Below, piece after piece: positions 1 to 5,931 of a stretch of DNA of 6,321 bases (position 1 is the first letter of the stretch; each line of letters opens with the position of its first letter). This DNA comes from Bacillota bacterium. Lineage in GTDB: Bacteria; Bacillota; Clostridia; Peptostreptococcales; Anaerovoracaceae. Made by a program: the position numbers and the translations under genes. The notes under the pieces are model-generated. The model had not been told where the DNA came from, did no database searches, and saw only the letters and a list, made by a program, of their open reading frames with translations. The stretch spans positions 1 through 6,321 of the forward strand of contig JAEEVI010000105.1 in assembly GCA_016287035.1 (NCBI GenBank). Direction: 5' to 3'.

Positions 1-85
1 ACAGGAACAGCGGCGTCGCGAACCGCAGCAGCTGCCCCGTGACGTTCCCTTCCGTAAAATCCTTTATATTGCTTCCGCGCTCCAT
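1..85 (-). CDS. MATE-family efflux transporter, N-terminal fragment (cut by window edge)
   Basis: Only the first 28 codons are present; the gene runs leftward out of the window. The peptide starts MERGSNIKDFTEG and continues with QLLRFATPLFL. This matches the usual opening of Clostridia MATE transporters: a short cytoplasmic tail, a D-[FLM]-TEG motif, then an amphipathic stretch entering the first membrane helix (typically [QK]LLxFAxPLxL). MATE proteins are 12-helix membrane antiporters of the MOP superfamily that export drugs or metabolites using a sodium or proton gradient. The ATG is the first possible start, because an in-frame stop lies four codons upstream. No Shine-Dalgarno is visible before it, and the bases between the ATG and the upstream T-tract are AT-rich. 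It points the same way as the glycan operon but is separated from it by hicAB and a terminator. The MATE-type N-terminus argues against a Wzx flippase, but with 28 residues this is not certain. Confidence 0.72.
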   Translation of the reverse strand, partial: MERGSNIKDFTEGNVTGQLLRFATPLFL

Positions 86-91
86 AAGACG

Positions 92-100
92 ATTTTAACA
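92..100 (-). promoter_or_regulatory. Extended -10 promoter element for the MATE gene
   Basis: On the minus strand the bases read TGTTAAAAT, an extended -10 (TG-N-TAAAAT) with the hexamer at 97-92. No good -35 is seen 17 nt upstream, where the GC hairpin lies; extended -10 promoters can dispense with one. The expected start point falls at about 85, that is on or beside the A of the MATE ATG, which would give a leaderless or nearly leaderless mRNA. This fits the lack of a Shine-Dalgarno. Assignment is by pattern only. Confidence 0.4.
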
Positions 101-101
101 G

Positions 102-123
102 AAAAACCCGCGCGCGGCGCGGG
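102..123 (-). terminator. Rho-independent terminator, leftward
   Basis: Positions 107-123 form a perfect 7-bp GC stem (CCCGCGC with GCGCGGG) around a 3-nt loop. On the minus strand the stem is followed at once by TTTTT (106-102). On the plus strand the following bases are TAATATAA, so the terminator is directional. No leftward gene ends nearby: the last leftward stop codon is at 920. Its likely job is to end leftward read-through from the glycan operon across hicAB, insulating the MATE gene. An attenuator in a longer MATE leader is the alternative. Confidence 0.62.
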
Positions 124-151
124 TAATATAAGACCCGGTCCGGGGAGGCTG

Positions 152-180
152 TTGCAAAGGAGCCGGGAAAAACTTATAAT
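152..180 (+). promoter_or_regulatory. hicAB promoter P1 (upstream)
   Basis: TTGCAA at 152-157 (4 of 6 to the -35 consensus), a 17-nt spacer, and a perfect TATAAT at 175-180. The predicted start point is near 187, giving a leader of about 73 nt before the hicA TTG. This transcript would include the hicA Shine-Dalgarno. The palindrome at 221-240 lies downstream of this start point and not within the promoter. Confidence 0.6.
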
Positions 181-214
181 GACCTTGCTGGTAAATTATG
201 TAAATAATCGCTTC

Positions 215-243
215 TTGACTATACGCATTGCAATACGCATAAT
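215..243 (+). promoter_or_regulatory. hicAB promoter P2 (downstream)
   Basis: TTGACT at 215-220 and CATAAT at 238-243, each 5 of 6 to consensus, with an ideal 17-nt spacer. The predicted start point is about 249-251, which coincides with the AGGGA Shine-Dalgarno (250-254) of hicA. The resulting mRNA would have about 10 nt before the hicA TTG and little or no intact ribosome site for the toxin. The spacer carries the putative operator. Confidence 0.6.
221..240. promoter_or_regulatory. Putative HicB operator inside promoter P2
   Basis: A 20-bp imperfect palindrome, 8 of 10 base pairs matching, is centred on the perfect 8-bp core ATTGCAAT (227-234). The same bases also read as a direct repeat of ATACGCAT (221-228 and 233-240) with a 12-bp period. 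It occupies the P2 spacer and touches the -10. HicB antitoxins with a ribbon-helix-helix domain, as encoded here, bind such sites as dimers of dimers. Binding here would block P2. The operator role is inferred from position and symmetry. Confidence 0.5.
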
Positions 244-259
244 AAAGGCAGGGATCTCA

Positions 260-442
260 TTGAAAAGAAGAGCTCTTATAAAACAGCTCGCACTGAGGGG
301 CTTTTGGTATCATCGAAGCGGAGGGAACCACGACATATACACGAACGGTACCGTCAACATTCCCGTCCCCCGCAGCAGCGAAATAAACGAATTTACAGCC
401 AAAGGCATTCTGAGATCCGCGGAAGCGAAGGAGCGCAAATGA
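260..442 (+). CDS. hicA: HicA-family toxin (mRNA interferase)
   Basis: HicA toxins are small double-stranded-RNA-binding-fold ribonucleases that cleave mRNA and tmRNA and are held inactive by HicB. The 60-residue product covers the whole usual HicA length. It begins MKRRALIKQL, has an aromatic strand (GFWYHRSGG), and carries the hallmark GNHDIYTNG with the catalytic histidine at residue 24. It then has the PVPRSSEINEFTAKGIL segment typical of the family. I chose the TTG at 260 because the family starts at this KRxxLIKxL position and AGGGA (250-254) sits 5 nt upstream. An in-frame ATG at 179 and TTG at 152 would add 27 or 36 residues with no family match, and they overlap the P1 promoter. The stop overlaps the hicB start by ATGA (439-442), so the two are translationally coupled. 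The local sequence is more AT-rich than the glycan genes, compatible with transfer as a module. Confidence 0.9.
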   Translation: MKRRALIKQLALRGFWYHRSGGNHDIYTNGTVNIPVPRSSEINEFTAKGILRSAEAKERK

Positions 443-909
443 AAAAAGATATAGCTGTATATCCCGTATATCTCACGGCGGTCGGCGACGGAAGCTATTC
501 CGTTTACGTTCCGGATATCGACAGATATACGCAGGGAAAGGATCTTGCCGACGCGATATACATGGCAAGAGATCTTATCGGAAGCATGGATATCGCGGAG
601 GCGGATCTCGGGCGCGAGCTTGCCGCGCCCTTTTCGTCGGGATACCGGCCCGGCGGCGATGAAGTGCTCAGCTACGTCGACATAGACTTTGCGGCGTACA
701 GGAGCCGCCACGATCACAAAATGGTCCGCAAGAACTGCACTATCCCGCGATACATCGAAGCCGCCGCGTCAAAGCGCGGGCTCAACTTTTCGCGCGTATT
801 GTCGGAGGCGCTCGCGGAACGGCTGCATTTTCCGTTTGCGGCAGGGTTCACCGACGACTGTTTTACCGAGGAAGTTCCGGATCTTCCAGTACAGGAAAGA
901 GACTTCTGA
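439..909 (+). CDS. hicB: HicB-family antitoxin with C-terminal RHH DNA-binding domain
   Basis: This 156-residue protein neutralises HicA by direct binding and probably represses the operon. Residues 1-65 form the degenerate RNase-H-like HicB fold: a YPVYLT strand, GDGSYSVYVPDID, then TQG and a helix with the spacing of the usual FPDLPGCxTQGdtxeEA signature. Residues about 96-129 (from VRKNCTIPRYIE through SEALAERL) form a ribbon-helix-helix domain, marking the DNA-binding type of HicB. A 27-residue acidic tail follows (130-156, with DDCFTEE), which is not a standard part of the family. The ATG is preceded by AAGGAG (428-433) at 5-nt spacing, a stronger site than that of hicA, which would favour antitoxin synthesis. 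A longer reading that begins at 304 out of frame with hicA has no family support. The stop lies 10 bp from the convergent dehydrogenase stop. Confidence 0.9.
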   Translation: MKKDIAVYPVYLTAVGDGSYSVYVPDIDRYTQGKDLADAIYMARDLIGSMDIAEADLGRELAAPFSSGYRPGGDEVLSYVDIDFAAYRSRHDHKMVRKNCTIPRYIEAAASKRGLNFSRVLSEALAERLHFPFAAGFTDDCFTEEVPDLPVQERDF

Positions 910-919
910 CGCCAGCCCC

Positions 920-2239
920 TTACAGCCGCCAGCAGGTTATGCCGAGGGCGGAGAGGCGCGCGGGCGGGAAAACGCCCTTCACGTCGATAAGGATGCCGGC
1001 CGGCGCGCCGGACCTGAAAAGGCGCGCGAGCTGGTCGTCAGTCAGCGAGCGGTACTGCTCGTGCGCGACCGCAAATATGACGCAGTCAGAACCTTCCGCT
1101 GCCTCGAGGCCGGAAAGCCTGACGCCGTATTCGCGGAAGGCTTCATCCGCGTCGGCGAGCGGGTCGCACACGACCGGCTCGATGCCAAACTGCGCGAGGC
1201 TCTTCAGTATATCCTCCACCTTGCTGTTCCTTATGTCGGGGCAGTTCTCCTTGAACGTCAGCCCGAGCACGGAGACCTTGGCGCTCTTCGGCGCCAGGCC
1301 GGCGAGGATCATCTGCTTTACCGCGGCGTCGGCGACGAACGCGCCCATGCCGTCGTTCACCTTGCGCCCGGCGAGGATTATCTGGCTGTGATAGCCGAGC
1401 TTTTCGGCCTGATACGTAAAGTAATACGGATCGACGCCTATGCAGTGGCCGCCCACGAGCCCCGGACGGAAGCCGAGCGCGTTCCACTTCGTGTTCATGC
1501 CGTCGATCACCTCGTTGGTGTCTATGCCCATGCGGTCGAAGACCATCGCCAGCTCGTTCATGAACGCGATGTTTATGTCGCGCTGGCTGTTCTCGACCAC
1601 CTTTACGGCCTCCGCCGTCTTTATATTCGAAACGGGATACGTCCCGGCCTCTATCACGATGTCGTAGACGTTCTTTATCTCTTCGAGGCTGGCTTCGTCC
1701 ATGCCTGAGACTATCTTTCTGATGTTCGCGAGGCGGTGGACCTTGTCGCCGGGATTTATGCGCTCTGGCGAATAGCCGATCTTAAAGCCTGTCCCGCCCT
1801 TCATTCCGGAGGCTGCCTCCATGACCGGCAGGCAAACGTCCTCCGTCACGCCGGGGTAGACGGTCGATTCGTATACGACTATCGAGCCCTCGGGCATGTT
1901 GCGCCCGACGATCTCTGCCGCGCCCGTGACGGGCGACAGGTCCGGCGTGTGGTCGCTGTTGACCGGCGTCGGAACGGCGATTATGAAGAACTTCGCCTCC
2001 GCGAGCCGCTTTTCGTCCGCCGTGAAGTCGACCGAGGTCTGCTTTACAGCCTCGTCGCCGACCTCCTTCGTAGGATCTTTTCCGGCCTTGTAAAGCGCTA
2101 TCTTCGCCTCGTTCAGGTCGAACCCGATGACGTCGACGCCCTTTTCGGCGAAGGCGAGCGCCAGCGGCATGCCGACGTAGCCGAGGCCAACGACTGCCAG
2201 TTTTTCACGTCTGCTCAGGATCTTTTCGTATAGGCTCAT
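920..2239 (-). CDS. UDP-N-acetylhexosamine 6-dehydrogenase (TviB/WbpO/CapL type nucleotide-sugar dehydrogenase)
   Basis: Cytoplasmic enzyme that oxidises C6 of a UDP-N-acetylhexosamine with two NAD+ to give the uronic acid donor for a surface glycan. The 439 residues hold a Rossmann domain with GLGYVGMPLA (18-27) and an acid after the second strand (D41, pointing to NAD rather than NADP). ESTVYPGVTE follows at 124-133, GYSPER at 155-160, and the conserved lysine K213 sits before ENSQRDINIA. The catalytic-cysteine motif is GGHCIGVDPYY (C266) and a FKENCPDIRNSK loop lies at 329-340. RPGLVGGHCIGVDPYY preceded by KWN and followed by ILAGRKVND matches the UDP-GlcNAc/GalNAc branch (TviB, WbpO, CapL) better than UDP-glucose dehydrogenase. 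UDP-GlcNAc and UDP-GalNAc cannot be told apart here. It is the last gene of the operon, its start overlaps the glycosyltransferase stop by ATGA, and AGGAG (2250-2246) sits 6 nt upstream. No terminator follows directly. Confidence 0.88.
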   Translation of the reverse strand: MSLYEKILSRREKLAVVGLGYVGMPLALAFAEKGVDVIGFDLNEAKIALYKAGKDPTKEVGDEAVKQTSVDFTADEKRLAEAKFFIIAVPTPVNSDHTPDLSPVTGAAEIVGRNMPEGSIVVYESTVYPGVTEDVCLPVMEAASGMKGGTGFKIGYSPERINPGDKVHRLANIRKIVSGMDEASLEEIKNVYDIVIEAGTYPVSNIKTAEAVKVVENSQRDINIAFMNELAMVFDRMGIDTNEVIDGMNTKWNALGFRPGLVGGHCIGVDPYYFTYQAEKLGYHSQIILAGRKVNDGMGAFVADAAVKQMILAGLAPKSAKVSVLGLTFKENCPDIRNSKVEDILKSLAQFGIEPVVCDPLADADEAFREYGVRLSGLEAAEGSDCVIFAVAHEQYRSLTDDQLARLFRSGAPAGILIDVKGVFPPARLSALGITCWRL

Positions 2240-3165
2240 GCTCTGCTCCTGTCCTTTCGTCTCGCTATGCGCGCGGCGAATCCGAATACCTCGCGCACGA
2301 AATCCAGCGGCGAGCTCGCGAAAGCGCAGACCGCCGCGCCCGCGGCGCTGAAAGGCCGCCTGTTGCGCATGTACGCGACGACCATCACGGCGTAGTGGCG
2401 GAACCTTATGAACATCCGCTCGCGCCGCTCAAGCCGCGGAAAATACCGCTTCTTGAACCCGTACAACGCGTTCTCGCCGTCTATCTTGTTGCGGCCCTGT
2501 GAGATGCCCCCGTCCGCGTGCTTGTATATCTTAACGTCGAAGACCGGATAATACGCGATCTTCAGGCCGCTTTCTATCGACTTCAGCATGAGGTAGAACT
2601 CCTGCCCCATCCTCGCGTCGTCGAAGCCTCCTATGCGGCGCAGCGCCTCCGCCCTGAACATGAAGGTCGGGGTGCCCGTAAGGTGCTTCATGAGGTGATA
2701 GCGCAGCAGATAGCCGTTGTCGAAGCTTTCGATGTCGCGGTATTCGCGCACGTCGACGACCGCGCCCGAGGCGCTGTACATCGTCATGTTCTCAAGTGAC
2801 AGATCGCAGCCCTGCTCAAGCATGAACGCGACCTGGTGCTCTATCTTCTCCGGGCAGTATTCGTCGTCGTCGTCCAGAAAGCTGACGAACTCGCCGCGGG
2901 CGCTGTCGAGCCCCCGGTTCCTGGCGAGCGAACCGCCCATGTTAGTCTCGTTCACGAGCAGCTTAAGGCGCGGATCCGCGCCCGCGGCGGCTCTCACGTT
3001 CGCGATGTTCTCTTCGCGCAGCGGATAATCGGCCGGGCTGTCGTCGACGACGATGCACTCGATCTCTTTGTACGTCTGCTCCAGCACCGACCGCACGGCG
3101 CGCCCGAGATAGCTCCATTCGCGCTTATAGGTCGGTATTATTATGCTTACTAACGGTGTCTGCAT
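2236..3165 (-). CDS. GT2-family glycosyltransferase
   Basis: A 309-residue inverting GT-A glycosyltransferase that probably adds a sugar to the lipid-linked glycan on the cytoplasmic face. It opens with VSIIIPTYKRE (6-16), has the nucleotide-binding VVDDS (39-43), and NMGGSLARNRGLDSARGEF (75-93), which is the N-x-G-x-xxARNxG region. The metal-binding DXD is the acidic run FLDDDDEY (97-103). TGTPTFMFR and IGGFDD lead to MGQEF, where E189 is the likely catalytic base, then GGIS at 219-222. A basic tail (about 236-309: KKR, RRER, RNRR, ARRKDR) contains one hydrophobic stretch near 275-300 and may be membrane-associated. Donor and acceptor cannot be read from sequence. The ATG at 3165 lacks a recognisable Shine-Dalgarno and a strong GC hairpin lies just upstream, so translation may be weak or depend on ribosomes from the preceding gene. 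The stop overlaps the dehydrogenase start. Confidence 0.87.
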   Translation of the reverse strand: MQTPLVSIIIPTYKREWSYLGRAVRSVLEQTYKEIECIVVDDSPADYPLREENIANVRAAAGADPRLKLLVNETNMGGSLARNRGLDSARGEFVSFLDDDDEYCPEKIEHQVAFMLEQGCDLSLENMTMYSASGAVVDVREYRDIESFDNGYLLRYHLMKHLTGTPTFMFRAEALRRIGGFDDARMGQEFYLMLKSIESGLKIAYYPVFDVKIYKHADGGISQGRNKIDGENALYGFKKRYFPRLERRERMFIRFRHYAVMVVAYMRNRRPFSAAGAAVCAFASSPLDFVREVFGFAARIARRKDRSRA

Positions 3166-3177
3166 GTGTTCATATGA

Positions 3178-3196
3178 GCGCGCCGCGCGGGCGCGC
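3178..3196 (-). other. Intercistronic GC hairpin before the glycosyltransferase
   Basis: Positions 3178-3184 and 3190-3196 pair as a perfect 7-bp GC stem with a 5-nt loop. It lies in the only sizeable gap of the operon (3166-3210). On the transcribed strand it ends 12 nt before the glycosyltransferase ATG and is not followed by a T-tract, so it is not a normal terminator. It may protect or process the mRNA or restrain translation of the downstream gene. Confidence 0.45.
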
Positions 3197-3210
3197 CGCC
3201 GTAAGAGCGC

Positions 3211-3801
3211 CTATTTCTGCGCTCCTTCCACGACCCCTTCGCCCTTGAATACTTTTCCTATCGTGCCGAAGAAGCATCTGCAGTCGAACGCGAAGCTGAT
3301 CTTTTCGGCGTACTCGCCGTCGTAGCGCGCCTTCTCCTCTGTCTCCAGCTCGTCGCGCCCGTTTATCTGAGCCCAGCCGGTGAGCCCGGGGCGCAGGTCG
3401 TTGGCGCCGTACCTGTCGCGCTCGGCGACGAGGTCGAACTGGTTCCAGAGCGCCGGACGCGGTCCGACGACGGACATCTGTCCGGCGAGTATGTTGAAGA
3501 GCTGCGGCAGCTCGTCGAGGCTCGTCCTGCGGAGGAACGCTCCGCTGCGGGTTATCCAGCGGGCCGGGTCGTTCAGCTGGTCTGTCGGAGCGTCGGCCGG
3601 CGCGTCTGTGCGCATGCTGCGAAACTTGAGTATGTCGAAGTGCGTCTTCCCCCGGCCTACGCGCTTCTGCCTGAACAGGACCGGGCCCGGCGAATCGAGC
3701 TTTATTACGGCCGCTATCGCCAGCATCGGCAGCGCCAGCACTATTATCCCCGCAAGCGACAGAACTATATCCAGGATCCGCTTTACGAAGTTCCTGTACA
3801 T
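3211..3801 (-). CDS. Undecaprenyl-phosphate sugar-phosphate transferase (PglC-type monotopic phosphoglycosyltransferase)
   Basis: Starts glycan assembly by moving a sugar-1-phosphate from a UDP-sugar onto polyprenyl phosphate at the inner membrane face. The 196 residues are the bare catalytic core of the bacterial sugar transferase family, without the extra N-terminal helices of WcaJ/WbaP. There is one re-entrant hydrophobic helix at about 9-33 (ILDIVLSL to MLAIAAVI, with P25 as the likely break). KLDSPGPVLFRQKRVGRG (34-51) follows, then FDILKFRSM at 55-63. The catalytic Asp-Glu pair sits in TSLDELPQLFNIL (D96, E97), followed by MSVVGPRP and RPGLTGWAQINGR (137-149). It lies directly after the ligase gene: the ligase TAA and this ATG share one base (TAATG), with AGGAG (3811-3807) 5 nt upstream. 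The first sugar cannot be named from sequence; an N-acetylated or diacetamido sugar would fit the small PglC-like class. Confidence 0.9.
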   Translation of the reverse strand: MYRNFVKRILDIVLSLAGIIVLALPMLAIAAVIKLDSPGPVLFRQKRVGRGKTHFDILKFRSMRTDAPADAPTDQLNDPARWITRSGAFLRRTSLDELPQLFNILAGQMSVVGPRPALWNQFDLVAERDRYGANDLRPGLTGWAQINGRDELETEEKARYDGEYAEKISFAFDCRCFFGTIGKVFKGEGVVEGAQK

Positions 3802-5855
3802 TATTTCTCCTCTGCTGCGGCCTGCCTGTCGCGGCTCTTTATCATCATGTTGACCGCGATCCCGAGCCCGAGCAGGGTGTAGAACATCGGCATCGTGGAA
3901 ACTGTGCTGTCATCTACTAGACCCGTCACGGCGAACGCCGTCACGCCGCACATGAGCCCGGCGCCGACGAAGTTCAGGTAATCGCTTCCGAGCTGCCTCT
4001 TCCAGAACAGCCTGACGCTCTGCACCAGGTACATCCCGTACAGAGCCACAAGCGCCAGCATCGACACGCAGCCGGTGCCCACCGCGGCGCCCAGATACAT
4101 GTTGTGCGGCTTATCGATTATCGTGTTTATCGAGTCGTACCATTTGCTCTCGGAATACTTGCCGGCGTAGTCCTCGTGCGGGAAGACTATGCAGAACGAG
4201 TCCGCGCCGTACCCTATGAGGGCGGCCTTTTTGAGCAGAGGCAGCGTCCTCGACCAGATGAATCCGCGGCCGGAACCGAAGTTCATGTGGCCCTCGAAGC
4301 CGACGTGAGGCACGTCGTACAGCTCGACGTCGTATCCGAGCTGGTTGTGGTACGTGACGTTCCCGTCGTAGAACCTGAACGGCCACTGCATATCCTTGGT
4401 GAATACGAGTATGTAGCTCGTGCCGGCCTCGTCGTTGCCCTGGCCGATCGCCATGTAGTCGAAGAAGCGCTCGTCCGCCACCGCGAAGGCGCCGTCCTCG
4501 ACCGGGATAAGCGTTATCACCTGTCCCGTGACGTCCTTGGCCTCGAGCGTCGCTATCTCGCCCGTCTCGCCGTACGTTCCGGCGAGGATTATCGGGTTGC
4601 CGTTTATGCTCATCTCGACGTAGCTGTCGCCCGTCTCGATATAGTCGATGAACGCCCTTTTCGTGCAGGCCCGTTCGGGGTCCACGTGCGCGAAATTGTC
4701 GGAGAAGTCGAGCGGCTCGTCGTATGCCGGCTCGGCGGTCGCGGTCGCTTCCGCCACTACGTCGGCCTGTTCGAGGCCTTTGAACGTGCGCGTCATCTCC
4801 GGCACCCAGCGGTCCGCCGTCACGCCGAGAACGATCGCGAGCAGGAGCAGCAGCACGGCGAGCGGCTTTATCCACTTGAGCAGCTGCTTATTGAACACCA
4901 CTATCCCTATGAGCCCCATGACTCCGAGGCCGAGGAAGCCGCCCGAGGACGCGGATCCGATAAAGTTGTAGATTATGAGGGCTATCAGCGCCGCCAGAGC
5001 GATCTTCTTCCACAGGGGCTCGCCGGACTCCTTGTCCATGGCGCGCACGAAGAGCATCCCGAACAGGGGGATGAGCAGCGTCAGATAGAACGAAACGTAG
5101 TTGATGTTGTAGACCGTCTGGTATATCTCGCGGTTCGTGAACGTGAACCCGAGGAACAGGTCGCCTTCAGCGGCCGCCTGGTCGATGGCCTGCCAGGTCG
5201 TCATGCCGTTGGTGAGCATCACGTTGGGAACGATGAGCTTCTGACCGAACACGCTCTGGAAGAAGTCGTGATCGAGGGCCTGGGAAAGGCCGATAAGGCA
5301 CAGGATGAGGCTGCTCGCGGCGAGCGGCCAGACGATGAATTTGACGTCGCGCTCGCTCCTCACGGCGTTCATGACGTACAGGAGCATGATCATATAGCAG
5401 AGCAGCGGGATCGTGCCCTCGAACCTGTCGTTCCAGCCGAGGAGCGTGAATTCCTTGTACGGAGATGCGATGTGGGAAAGGATGACGAAGAGCGAATATA
5501 CCGCGATCGGCACGTAGAACCAGCTACGCCTCACCACGAGCGACTGCGTCGCGAACCTGAACAGTATCATCAGCAGCGCGACGACGGCGCACACGATTAT
5601 CAGCACCATCTTGTAGTAGCTGAAGAAGTCCGTGATATCCGTCTTATCGTTCTCTACGGACCAGAAGAACTGCGTCATCGGCCGGTTGTAGGTGTACATC
5701 CTGACTAGCAGTATGACGACAGCCGAGAACACTATCGCCGGGAACGTCGCCAGAAGGCTGCTCCTCGCGCCGCCTTCGTACGCGTGCGACATCTTTATGA
5801 GATAATCCGAATCCTTTACCGCGGCCTGCGCGCTTTTCTTTCCGGGCTTTGCCAT
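3801..5855 (-). CDS. O-antigen ligase / Wzy-like polymerase family membrane protein with large extracytoplasmic insertion
   Basis: Likely polymerises or transfers the lipid-linked glycan on the outer face of the membrane. The 684 residues give about 12 hydrophobic segments: near 36-53, 82-100, 111-130, 147-164, 172-190, 250-272, 285-300, 303-321, 330-347, 586-612, 627-647 and 653-672. The family signature lies in the last large loop: GSGRGFIWSRTLPLL (R530), IGYGADSF (547-554), then KPHNMYLGAAVGTG with H584, matching the R...L, GxG and HNxxL pattern of WaaL/Wzy proteins. Family members usually have 400-500 residues; the excess is residues about 350-525, a beta-rich, acidic domain with an Ala/Thr/Glu linker at 366-380. 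The ATG has AGGAGG (5867-5862) at 6-nt spacing and a promoter close upstream, so this is the first gene of the operon. Ligase and polymerase cannot be separated by sequence. In a Gram-positive host, polymerisation or attachment to another wall acceptor is more likely than lipid A ligation. Confidence 0.82.
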   Translation of the reverse strand: MAKPGKKSAQAAVKDSDYLIKMSHAYEGGARSSLLATFPAIVFSAVVILLVRMYTYNRPMTQFFWSVENDKTDITDFFSYYKMVLIIVCAVVALLMILFRFATQSLVVRRSWFYVPIAVYSLFVILSHIASPYKEFTLLGWNDRFEGTIPLLCYMIMLLYVMNAVRSERDVKFIVWPLAASSLILCLIGLSQALDHDFFQSVFGQKLIVPNVMLTNGMTTWQAIDQAAAEGDLFLGFTFTNREIYQTVYNINYVSFYLTLLIPLFGMLFVRAMDKESGEPLWKKIALAALIALIIYNFIGSASSGGFLGLGVMGLIGIVVFNKQLLKWIKPLAVLLLLLAIVLGVTADRWVPEMTRTFKGLEQADVVAEATATAEPAYDEPLDFSDNFAHVDPERACTKRAFIDYIETGDSYVEMSINGNPIILAGTYGETGEIATLEAKDVTGQVITLIPVEDGAFAVADERFFDYMAIGQGNDEAGTSYILVFTKDMQWPFRFYDGNVTYHNQLGYDVELYDVPHVGFEGHMNFGSGRGFIWSRTLPLLKKAALIGYGADSFCIVFPHEDYAGKYSESKWYDSINTIIDKPHNMYLGAAVGTGCVSMLALVALYGMYLVQSVRLFWKRQLGSDYLNFVGAGLMCGVTAFAVTGLVDDSTVSTMPMFYTLLGLGIAVNMMIKSRDRQAAAEEK

Positions 5856-5886
5856 TGCTGTCCTCCTGAGAGCTCATAGATAAAAT

Positions 5887-5915
5887 ATTATATAACGAAA
5901 CGGGAGCGATTACAA
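5887..5915 (-). promoter_or_regulatory. Promoter of the glycan operon
   Basis: On the minus strand TTGTAA (5915-5910, 4 of 6 to consensus) is followed after 17 nt by a perfect TATAAT (5892-5887). The predicted start point is near 5880, giving a leader of about 25 nt that contains the AGGAGG at 5867-5862 before the ligase ATG. No terminator-like leader or riboswitch fits in so short a leader, so control would act at or upstream of the promoter. Confidence 0.65.
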
Positions 5916-5931
5916 CGCAAAGCGCGCACGC

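Noticed and set aside
134..144. CCCGG-T-CCGGG palindrome next to the leftward terminator
   Set aside because: Arms of five with a one-base centre cannot fold as a normal hairpin and no partner site is seen; common by chance in GC-rich DNA.
198..203. Minimal start-stop ATGTAA in the P1 leader
   Set aside because: No Shine-Dalgarno precedes it and six bases are easily explained by chance.
152..259. N-terminal extension of HicA from the TTG at 152 or the ATG at 179
   Set aside because: The extra residues match nothing in HicA, the bases form two promoters, and a ribosome site fits the TTG at 260.
962..979. GGGCG/CGCCC hairpin after hicB as a possible rightward terminator
   Set aside because: Only two T follow the stem and the bases encode the conserved end of the dehydrogenase, so the pairing may be chance.
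689..1708. Rightward 339-codon frame across hicB and the dehydrogenase
   Set aside because: It runs out of frame over hicB and antisense to conserved dehydrogenase motifs; no family features.
3150..3173. Seven-codon leader frame overlapping the glycosyltransferase start
   Set aside because: No ribosome binding site and no coding signal; too short to support.
4104..5708. Very long rightward open frame opposite the ligase gene
   Set aside because: It is composed of charged, low-complexity residues with no motifs, and the opposite strand encodes a clear membrane protein; this is a typical GC-rich shadow.
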